This document shows, piece after piece, positions 49,411-59,050 of a DNA stretch of 64,000 nt. Source of the stretch: Sipunculus nudus (lineage: Eukaryota > Annelida > Sipuncula > Golfingiida > Sipunculidae). A program made the translations under genes and the position numbers. Under the pieces are notes generated by a model. It saw nothing but the letters and a program-made list of their open reading frames with translations. It did not search any database and was not told the DNA's origin. Location: NCBI GenBank assembly GCA_026874595.1, contig CM049310.1, positions 19,198,058 to 19,262,057 on the forward strand. The letters run 5' to 3'. Each line of letters starts with the position of its first letter. The first letter of the stretch is position 1.

Positions 49411-51092
49411 ATACAAGAGACCCATGGGTCACTGTGCTCAGCTGAAGTTTACCTTGAAGGTAAAAATCTAAAATAATATCAAATGGAGATGAAGTGATAG
49501 AGGAAGAGGTAATATAAGCCATGGTTGGTTTATATGATTGGTTTGTATTGATGAGCAAGAAATTTAAGCAAATAGTATTTTGTGACCTGACTATGTGTTT
49601 CCTAATGTTGAAACTGAAGCATGTGAGCAGTTTGTGAAAAAATGATCTGTACTATTACCAAGTTCTATTACCACTTCTGCATATACATACAGGGCAAACA
49701 CAGCCTGATCTCCAATTCTGCTGAGGCAGGAAAATAATGAACAAATGTTTGTATTAGATCCTCATTTTTTTATCACATCAATTTTTTTTATTAAAAGTTT
49801 TTATTTCTATACATTTCTAATAAAACATATATATCTGAATATAAACATTGATCCATAATTCTAAATTGCATCATCATAAATCTCAATCTTGTCAGACAGC
49901 ACCACATCATGCATACAAATGTTAATTTATTTTTGTGGTAAAAAATATATTGGCAAAACAATATCTAAAAATAATACTTGATTTAGATTTCACAATTTGA
50001 AATTGTGCCTTTATTTGCTACATAGTTGATAAATTTAGGCATAATGATGGGTTTAATTATATTTGTAACACAACATGGCATCTTCTGTATTACACCTTGA
50101 ATTACTTTTTCAAGGAAAGTTTTTGTATATTGGAGTGGAAACAGCATTACAATTAAGGAGATACAGTGAATACAATAACAATAACTACATAGCACTTGTT
50201 GGGCTGGGTTTAGGGGGGGGGGGGGAGAGATCAGGGTGGTGAAATGAGAATAACTGTACACCTGTCACAGCAGGGGATCTCCCCCAGTAACTGTAACAAA
50301 TCAGAAACCCTGGCATAGCTGACTTCCAGTGACCTGGAGTGGGACCCTGCATCTGCAAATGACTACAATAGAGCCTCAAGAAAAAAATCAATTACTTGCC
50401 TAATTTTCAAGCTTTTATTTTCAAATTTCAGATTAAAAAAAATTAATACTAATGTTTACATGCAGTGAAAATTAAATCAATTGTACTTACAGGAAAAAAA
50501 TGTGCCATGGTCAAAGCTGGGCAAAATTTAAGGTACAGATTTTTTTTATGCTTTTAACTTAAAAAATTTACAAAATTTAGATCTTATTTTGGGTAAACAA
50601 TTGAATCTTAATTAAACAAAGTGATATATTTGGGAAAATAGTCTCTAGTTTCAAAATTTTTCATGTTGAGTAAATATTTTTCCTGATTTTTTGCAAAGTC
50701 CATTATGCTCGGGCCCATAACTTAAAAAAATTATACTTAATGGACTTAATTTCTGGCATGTATACAGGAAATATATAGGAGATTACTTCTGGTAAATATT
50801 AAGAAAAACAGATAAGTGGTTTTGTTATTAGGCAGTCCTAAAGTGTGATATTAAGTTTTTAATGGAAATTCCAGGTTTTTCCTAAATATCTCAAAGGAAG
50901 GAAGTCATGTTGACCCAATTTTCCGTATGGTAGGAGATTTTGGGGACATCTAATAGAATGCCTTATTTTGGATTCATAGGTCTAACGGTTTCAAAATGCG
51001 CCAGTCTAACAGACGGACAGACAGACGGACGGACCACTGACAATGGACCACCACTATAGCTCAGATGACTTACAGTCAGCTGAGCTAAAAAG
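49411..51092 (+). mobile_element. E6: hairpin-ended element, ~1.68 kb
   Basis: The left end ATACAAGAGACCCATGGGTC carries the palindrome GACCCATGGGTC (49419-49430) and the arm GCTCAGCTGA (49436-49445). The right end, after ACAGACGGACAGACAGACGG, forms a stem-loop TAGCTCAG...CTGAGCTA (51057-51087). Its segment TCAGCTGAGC (51076-51085) is the exact inverse of the left arm, and AAAAAG follows. Unlike E1-E5, the body shows no clear tandem core. No protein is encoded. A G-run (about 50212-50225) lies inside. The same left-end type occurs at 49017 and 37651. Confidence 0.75.
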
Positions 51093-51134
51093 TATATATA
51101 TGCCTTGTATTTGTTTATTGTCAAGTAAACTGAC

Positions 51135-52680
51135 AACTAGAATACGGGTAGTCGACAAGCGACTACTTGTATCCGCCTAAATCAGAGTGGAACGGGTGAA
51201 GTGTTGCATATTAGCATGGATGTCTGCAGCCAAATTGTGTATGTAGGTTGCGCTACCTACCAAAAAATCCAGAAAGCTCTATACACATGCAAAACTTTGG
51301 CCCAATCGGTCAAACGGTTCCCTAGATATGAGTTTGGATGTCTGCAGCGTAAACTTGATTGTAGGTGGCGCCACCTGTCATAAAATCAGAAAAGCTATCC
51401 AGGATGTATAAGCATGCCGAATTTCAGGTGAATTAGTCAAACCACTGCAGAGATATGAGTGATTTTAACCCAAGGCAGACGAACAGATGGACACTGTGCA
51501 AACATGGTTGCAGGTGGTGCCACCATTTTCAGTGTATGTTATAAAGCTCTCCAAGGGCTACATTTGTGCAAAAAAATTTTCCTGATCGGTCAAACGGTTC
51601 CTGAGATATGAGCTTGGATGTCTGCAGCGTAAACGTGAATGTAGGTGGCGCCACGTGTCATAAAATCAGAAAAGCTATCCAGGATGTATACGCATTCCAA
51701 ATTTCAGGTGAATTAGTCAAGTCACTGCAGAGATATGAGTGATTTTAACCCAAGGCAGACAAACAGATGGACACTGTGCAAACATGGTTGCAGGTAGTGC
51801 CACCATTTTTGGTGTATGTTATAAAGCTCTCCAAGGGCTACATTTGTGCAAAAGAATTTTCCTGATCCGTCAAACGGTTCCCGAGTTATGAGCTTGGATG
51901 TCTGCAGCGTAAACGTGAATGTAGGTGGCGCCACCTGTCACAAAATCAGAAAAGCTATCCAGGATGTATACGCATGCCAAATTTCAGGTGAATTAGTCAA
52001 GTCACTGCAGAGATATGAGTGATTTTAACCCAAGGCAGACGAACAGATGGACACTGTGCAAACATGGTTGCAGGTGGCGCCACCATTTTTGGTGTATGTT
52101 GTAAAGCTCTCCAAGGGCTACATTTGTGCAAAAGAATTTTCCTGATCGGTCAAACGGTTCCCGAGATATGAGCTTGGATGTCTGCAGCGTAAACGTGAAT
52201 GTAGGTGGCGCCACCTGTCATAAAATCAGAAAAGCTATCCAGGATGTTTAAGCATGCCGAATTTCAGGTGAATTAGTCAAGTCACTGCAGAGATATGAGT
52301 GATTTTAACCCAAGGCAGACGAACAGATGGACACTGTGCAAACATGGTTGCAGGTGGCGCCACCATTTTTGGTGTATGTTATAAAGCTCTCCGAGGGCTA
52401 CATTTGTGCAAAAAAATTTTCCTGATCGGTCAAACGGTTCCCGAGATATGTGGGTTTATGTGTGGAAACAGACGCACAAACGGACACAGAGCGCAAAGGA
52501 AAGGTCAGAGGTCAAAACAAAATCGGGGCGCAGCAGTTCACATGTGACCCGAACATAATCCCGGGTTTCGGAAAATTCCGCCCAGCGGTTACGGAGGAGA
52601 TCTCCGGAAACCTACGCGGCGGCGGCGTGCAGCTGAAAACATAGTATCCGCAAAACTCTGTTTTGGCGGATACAATAAAG
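51135..52680 (+). mobile_element. E4: hairpin-ended element with exact 280-bp core repeats
   Basis: The left end AACTAGAATACGG is followed by a perfect hairpin GTAGTCG-acaag-CGACTAC (51148-51166), then the arm TTGTATCCGCC (51167-51177). Core units have the TCTGCAGCGTAAACGTGAAT marker at 51341, 51621, 51901 and 52181, a constant 280-base period with very few differences between units, preceded by a shortened unit. Each has GGTGGCGCCACC. The right end is the stem-loop GTATCCGC-AAAAC-tct-GTTTT-g-GCGGATAC, whose GGCGGATACAA (52665-52675) is the exact inverse of the left arm (11 of 11), followed by TAAAG. CpGs are well preserved, suggesting a young copy. No protein. Same family as E2. Confidence 0.9.
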
Positions 52681-53127
52681 TATAATACCTGGAAGTGATC
52701 AAATCAGACCTTTTATTTGTTAATTAATTGTCAAGGAAACTGACACCCTTCATAAGCACTAAAGTATAATACCTGGAAGTGATCAAATCAGACCTTTTAT
52801 TTGTTAATTAACTGTCAAGTAAACTGACACCCTTCATAAGCATTAATGTATAATACCCGAAAGTGATCAAATCAGACCTTTTATCTGTTTGTTGTCAAGT
52901 TAACAGATGCCCTTCATAAGCATTAATGTATAATACCTGGAAGTGATCAAATCAGACCTTTTATTTGTTAATTAATTGTCAAGTAAACTGACACCCTTCA
53001 TAAGCATTAATGTATAATACCCGAAAGTGATCAAAACAGACCTTTTATCTGTTTATTGTCAAGTAAACTGAAGCCCTTCATAAGCACTAAAGTATAATAC
53101 CTGAAAGTAATCAAATCAGACCTTTTA
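52681..53127. repeat. 80/84-bp tandem array abutting E4
   Basis: TATAATACCTGGAAGTGATC-type units start at about 52681, 52765, 52849, 52929, 53013 and 53093. Two unit types occur: an 84-base form with TTTGTTAATTAA and an 80-base form with TCTGTTTRTTG. The order is A, A, B, A, B plus a partial unit. The ~30 bases left of E4 (51105-51134, TTTGTTTATTGTCAAGTAAA then CTGAC) match the middle of the B unit, so E4 sits within this array. Confidence 0.9.
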
Positions 53128-53243
53128 AAGGAATGGCAACATTACAGGTATGTAATTATCTGAATGTAAAACAATCTTTATATTTTTACATACAAATAGA
53201 CCACAACAAGATCAAACTATAAAACTGAGAATTGTGGTGCATT

Positions 53244-53411
53244 CTACATGTTGGCCTGCCATAAAGATGGAGAACTGCAGCCTATGCTCAGGTTGCTATA
53301 ATCATAACAATAAATGTGAGACGCAACAGTGTCATCTGATGAACTTGACCAAGAAGAGGTTAACCAGGGTATCTGGCCCCAAGTGAAATGATCTCCAGTG
53401 GAGAGTATGTC
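53244..53411 (-). CDS. candidate terminal exon (minus strand), unrecognised
   Basis: On the minus strand CAACTCTCCAG precedes a 55-codon frame ending in TAG. It reads with segments such as DILSTGDHFTWGQIPWLTSS and DDTVASHIYCYDYSNLSIGC and ends SPSLWQANM. The composition is Ser/Asp/Trp-rich and not low-complexity, and the block is GC-richer than its flanks. The frame stays open a little upstream of the acceptor as well. There is no AATAAA nearby downstream and no family is recognised. A conserved non-coding block is the alternative. Confidence 0.3.
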   Translation of the reverse strand, partial: DILSTGDHFTWGQIPWLTSSWSSSSDDTVASHIYCYDYSNLSIGCSSPSLWQANM

Positions 53412-55446
53412 CTGGAGAGTTGTCACTCTCCCACAGAAACATGCCAGCAAATCGATGTACTATACAACACAAAACCCAAACCACTCTCGTGGGCAAGATT
53501 ACAAAGCTATTCACTTACGTCAGTGAAGATCAATGCTCCAGCCAGATCAACCTGACAAGCCATGCTTCTTTTTTGTGATGTGACTGATTTTTTTCTCCGG
53601 CATGGACTGCCATGCTCACAGAAGCATGATGTCGTACAGGACTGTGATACACTATGGCTGACCTACTGTAGTTGTCAATATAATTTACTGGCATGGCACC
53701 TTTTCTATATGAGAAACAGGCAATAAAAAATTCATTCTATAAGTTTGAACAGTTTGATGTTTGAAAAACTAAACCAACCGGGGAGAAAACGTTTACCATG
53801 CTTGCCAATCATTATATACCACTGAATATTCATGTGGATATTATATTTGAAGGTAAACTTCACTGAGACAAATGACAGTCAAAACCAAACCTTGACAAAT
53901 ATCCAGGTTTGTACTCACTGGCACCCTGCACTTTACTCAGCTCTTCTTTTGCGTGTGTTTTCACAATGTCTTTTCATATATGTTTAAACAGGAAAACCTG
54001 TACTTATGAACACCTCTCCATCATTAGAACCTAGAAGAGAGACAGGTCAATAATATTTACTCAGAGGTCAATATATTGATACCTAAAAGCATTGATTGAT
54101 ACCCCTTTAAGAATTTGGTCTCAATACTCATGGTTACAATTTTTTTAAAACACTGATAGACTGATATATCATAAAATTTAATATACCAAAGTCACTGGTT
54201 AAGCCTGTGTAAGTATCACTTTATGAACAGTGTAATTGCCTACTGGGATTGTATGTATTTATATCCATGAGAAAATCCCATTTGTTTACCGCATACTGTG
54301 TCACTTGCAATAAGGTGTAAAATTGGGCCTGGAAATAACAATCAAGCCTGCTATAAAGTGGGTTTTACACATCATGCGGGAGTCTATTAATGGGCTTTCA
54401 GTGGACCAGTATAACATCACGACATATAACCTCATTTAATGAGGCATCCAGCACACGACAGGTGATGGGAATAATAATATTAATGGTACACCCCATCTTG
54501 GAAAAGCAGTAAAATCAGAGTAACTGTCATTTTGTTTAAAACACTGGGGCACAGAACATATATTCTCATGAAATAACTTTCACACAGATGCTTGCTGTTG
54601 CCAAGTCAACCCTAGCCTCTACGCTAGCAAAATTAACAGGGATTATTTAACTGTGAGGATGGTGTTTCTTCAGTGCAATAAAAAACAAATTCTTTATCTG
54701 TTGGTAAAAAGGCCAAATGGCTATGCTGTTTAATTGCAAAATTTTCTGCTTCAAAGCAGTCACACTAATGTCATTAAACTGGAATGTGTTTTTAATTTCA
54801 TGTGCTGACAGCCAGAAAACCTCACTCCTCTCTATAAACAAAAAATTCTTGTTCATCATAAGGAGAAGCAAAGAGAAAGTGATATTAATTTTAATACTTC
54901 ACTGACAAAAAAATGTATTTCATGATCTTTATTGTCCATGCAAGTATAAAAAAATATTTCTAAGCAAAATCAGAACCATAATACTAGTGTCATGATTCTT
55001 GATTGGTTTCCATTAGTCTTCATCTTTAATTAGTAAGTGTCAACCTTCAAAATTCTCACGGATATCACTGCATGGATATTGATGAAGGCAGGGATTCACT
55101 ATGCTGTCCCATACTTCATACTCAACAGTTTCTTCTTTTGGTCAGTAATGACCTCACAGAACTAATACAAAAACAGATTTATCCAGCTGAGGCCTACTGA
55201 CCACAGCTATGGTCAGCCTGACCTCACGGTCACTGGGTGACACTTCTTCCTTGTAGCAGTCTCAGCAGCTGATCTGGAGGCTTGAGAACAGCATCACAGG
55301 GTCAACCTTTAAATGTCCCTGATATAGCTTTGGTCAGTTGGGTGCTATATGTACTAATTTGTGTAAGTCGACCTGACAGGACATCAGTTTTCCTGGCCTT
55401 ACTGCGCTGCAGGGAGATTGTGCTGGGACCCTGAGGGAGTCTCAAC
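53412..55446. other. unique DNA with a possible regulatory block
   Basis: No supported exon. A block at about 54290-54500 is complex and carries several AT cores (TCTATTAATGGGC, CATTTAATGAGG, TAATATTAATGG), resembling conserved non-coding DNA. 55140-55446 is GC-richer and leads into the small signal-peptide-like frame. Confidence 0.35.
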
Positions 55447-55683
55447 ATGAAAGCCGTCAGGATCTTCTCTGTCATCTGTTATCTCTCACACCTCCATCTA
55501 ATTGTCTCTTACCAAAATAGTTCAAACTGTAGACCATCAGCTCCCAGAGGCTGGAGGAGGGTGACTACTTTGGTCATGAGCTGGACCTGTGATTGTTTTG
55601 TTCTTGGTCATACATGCTGCTGTTTGTCACAAGACATTCGCCATCTGGTTTGTATACACAGGACAAAACCTGAAACCCTTTGA
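55447..55683 (+). CDS. small frame with signal-peptide-like start, Cys-rich; unrecognised
   Basis: ATG in a good context (A at -3, CTCAACATG) opens 78 codons. The first ~20 residues are MKAVRIFSVICYLSHLHLIV, with a basic start and hydrophobic core like a secretory signal, followed by SYQNSSNC and a Cys-rich stretch including a CCC run. Either the whole frame is a small secreted peptide, or it is a first exon that leaves at an internal donor such as AGG/GTGACT near 55559. No TATA box or polyadenylation signal is evident, and E5 starts only 37 bp after the stop. Confidence 0.25.
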   Translation: MKAVRIFSVICYLSHLHLIVSYQNSSNCRPSAPRGWRRVTTLVMSWTCDCFVLGHTCCCLSQDIRHLVCIHRTKPETL

Positions 55684-55719
55684 CTCCATCTGTGCTATTT
55701 CTGAATATTCATAAAATAC

Positions 55720-56890
55720 AACTAGAATATCAGCAAAAGCTGATAAAAGCCCTCAGCCAAAAGAACAGTGTTTATAGGTGGTTACAGTAACAAGTAGAAA
55801 ATATTTGTTGTCATGCAGATGTAAATCTGTACATGTTATAAATTTAAATTGGAGAGGTATATACCATGTGTCATAACAATCCACCAAATGCTTCCTGAGA
55901 AATAAGCTCCTAAGTTATTTTCTATTCTAAGCTCTGTGACCTCGATAAGTCCGTCAAGAACACCCATCTTTAAATTTTACCAGAATATTGTAAAAATGCA
56001 ATAGCACTGAAAAAATGAAGTTCTTGTGTTGAATACCTTTGGAGATATCCCGCACAAAAAGTTAAAAGTTAAAATCTGATATAAATTCATTAAAAATCAG
56101 AAACAGTAGGTGGTGCCCCCAAACTTGTGCAGCAGGTACAGACCATCAGTCCCAATGATCATAGTAAGATTCAATGGTTCCTGAGAAATTAGATTTTAAG
56201 TCTTTGTCTGTAATCAGCTCTAAAATGTCAAAAATTAGGTCAAGGTCACCCATGTTTGAACTTTACCAAGATTTTGTCGATATACATCATCACCAAAGAA
56301 TGAAAATTCCTGTGGTAAATCCTTTTAGAGATATCCTGCTCACAAGGCCAAATTTGAAAAATCCGATAAAAATTCATAAAAAATCAGAAATTGTAGGTGG
56401 CGCCACCAAACTTGTGGAGCAGGTACAAACTTTCAGTCCAAATGACCATAGTAAGTTTGTAAAAATCCACCCTTTGGTTCCTTCGAAATAAGCTTCTAAG
56501 TGTTTTTCTATAATCAGCTTTAAAACGTAGAAAAATAGGTCAAGGTCACCCATCTTCGAACCTGACTGAAATTTTGTCAATATCCATCTTCACCATAGAA
56601 ATAAAATTCCTACGGTGAATCCTTTTAGAGATATCCCACTCACAAGCCCAAAGTTGAAAAATCCGATAAAAATTCATTAAAAATCAGAAATTGTAGCTAT
56701 AATCAGCTCTAAAATGTAGAAAAATAGGTCAAGGTCACCCATATTCGAACTTGACCAAGATTTTGTCGATATACATCTTTACCGCGGAAATAAAATTCTG
56801 ATGGTGAATCCTTTTTGAGATATCTCGCTCACAAGGTAAAAGTTAACAGCTTGGGTGACGACAGTAGCCCATCAGCCTGAGGGCTAAAAA
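55720..56890 (+). mobile_element. E5: hairpin-ended element with ~290-bp core repeats
   Basis: The left end AACTAGAA is followed by a perfect hairpin TATCAGC-aaaa-GCTGATA (55728-55745), then the arm AGCCCTCAG (55748-55756). Core units carry ATAGGTCAAGGTCACCCAT-type blocks near 55930, 56219, 56519 and 56707 (steps 289, 300 and a shortened 188), with GGTGGCGCCACC in at least one unit. The right end is the stem-loop TAGCCC-atcagcctga-GGGCTA (56865-56886), in which CTGAGGGCT (56877-56885) is the exact inverse of the left arm; AAAAAG follows. No protein. The open frames crossing it are chance read-outs. Confidence 0.85.
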
Positions 56891-58279
56891 GCACCCCCTG
56901 CCTGCAGAAATCAACAATTCTCAGCTACAGAGCTTAGAAATCCCCCAGCATTTATGCCATTTAGAAATACTCAACTGTAAGTTTACTGATAATCTAGCTG
57001 ACACTAAACCTAGCTTACACTAAACCAAGATCAATAATTGATAGTGATCATGTATATCTCCTGTCAGCTAGCTTTATCAGTAGATTATTTTAATATATCA
57101 CAACAATTAGCATAATTGTTTGTTTATGTCAAAATACTCATTAGGACACTTATCCATACAAACTTATTTTGAAGTTGCTGATTGGTCATTGATGAAGCCA
57201 ATGTTCAATATACAAGCTTGGAACAGTAGTATGTTAATATCATGTAAAAGAAGAAATAACATTCAAAACAATAACTAACAATGTATTTGACATAATAAAT
57301 CAATTAATACTCCACAGTATAGAAAGCAAGGCTTTCAGGAATGTGTGGATAACCCTCTGTGATGCTTTAAATCTCTTTTGGAAGCTTGGTTCTGAGTGTC
57401 TGAGCATGCAACCAGATGCACAATCTTTGGCTGTGGGATTGTGAGAATTAAGACTACATGATTCTTGTATCAGTCACTGACCTTTGTCAGCAACCTCAAA
57501 CAAACTAGTAAATTCTGTAACCATTGGTCTGACAATTAACAGCTGACTAACTTATATTTCACTATCTTCTGATAATCATATAATGAAATGGCATAAAGTC
57601 ATATAATGAAAAGATAAAGACGTAATATGCCTAAAAGATTGAATCCATTTTATGTAAACCTTAAAATTCACATATATCCCCTTGCCTTGGGAAGCCCCAA
57701 AATCCTGTGTTACCCTCCAAAATTTTGGCCTGAATCAGACCACGACTCTCCAATTTTTCCTTCTACTGACAGCCCTGAGAAAGGCATATAAAGATTCAGC
57801 AATAAAGCATATGATATTATGATGATAATAAGCTGTCTGTTATGCAACTAAAATCATTAAGCATGAGGCATCTGACTGAGAAAACAATCACCAAACACAG
57901 TCTAAGGCCTTTGATTGTGGACAGATAATTCCTTTAACATAGTGTATTGGATTGAAACATGCAAGTACCATCAACATTATCCCCAATATGACTTGTTTTC
58001 TGAAAATTAGATGTTGCCTCTTAATCTTATTCTCAAAAGGTTTCTTATTGAGTTTCATCCAAATTAATTAAGTTAATTCCATCTTCTTAATGGTCTTTTA
58101 AATTAAAAAGAATATAATGCAGAGGAAACAAAATCAGATTTATCCTTAGACTTAAAAAAACAAAGACTTTCATCTTATATTTCATTATCAAAAGCTGACC
58201 TGTTTTCCTGATACTCTATATTGCCCTCAACTTTATAATTCTTGGAAAATGTCCATCCTTTTTCACTAATACTAATTAC
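56891..58279. other. unique AT-rich DNA, no gene recognised
   Basis: No repeats or supported exons seen. Confidence 0.45.
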
Positions 58280-58440
58280 TATAATCGGCTCCATCAGCAA
58301 GATAAGCCTATGGCACAACTCCTGAACAGCTGATTAATTTACATTCCCATGCATCTGGGCATTTCATAACACACTTCAATTAGTTTGTGAGCTGGCGTGC
58401 TCTACAAAAACACACTTCTTACCAACAGCCTGCAGGAGGA
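58280..58440. promoter_or_regulatory. possible conserved non-coding block
   Basis: Complex sequence with AACAGCTGATTAATTTACAT, CATGCATCTGGGCAT and CAATTAGTTTG. E-box (CAGCTG) and homeodomain-type cores lie close together between low-complexity flanks. Confidence 0.2.
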
Positions 58441-58639
58441 ATGAATAGAGAATGGGTTGTCTTCACTTAAAGCCAACAACAGAGATATTTCTCTCTTCCA
58501 GGTTTTCTGTATAGGTCTTCCATTTCAATTAATGGTCTAAAATATTTTTGAAAACAAAAACAGATGTAATCTAATTAATTATTAATAATATTTAAAATAA
58601 CAGTAATGTGGAAAACATTTACCAGGAGAAACTGCTTCA

Positions 58640-59050
58640 TGGAAGATATACAGGCATTAAATTCACTTGTTTAGTGAGTTCTATCTCAGAAAACTGGACT
58701 GAGGACATTTGCTTTGAGAGATCTTGTCTAGGGGAAACAAACTGAAAGTATGTGGATCATTTGTATCCAGGTCAATTGCTTCTAGCAGAAATGTTCCAGT
58801 AAAACTGGTTTGGGACAGAGTGTTGGTCGAGAGAATATGAGTAGAGAGAGAGTGTAGGTCAAGAGAATATAAGAAACACTGGTCTGAGGAAATTTAAATC
58901 AAGGAAATACTGCCTAGGGTAAAACTTGATCAGGGATACTAGTAAATGGAAAACTGATCTTGGAAAGAACTGTTTTTAGGAAAACCTGGTCCAAAGGAAC
59001 TTCTTCTGGAACACTTGTCCAAGTGAATTCTGGTCTGTAAAACACTGGCA
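58640..59050. repeat. very decayed minisatellite, ~30 bp
   Basis: Repeated blocks of the form GGAAAACTGGTC / GAAACACTGGTCTGAGG / AAAACCTGGTCCAAAGG recur irregularly. The period is uncertain and the copies are heavily diverged. Confidence 0.4.
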
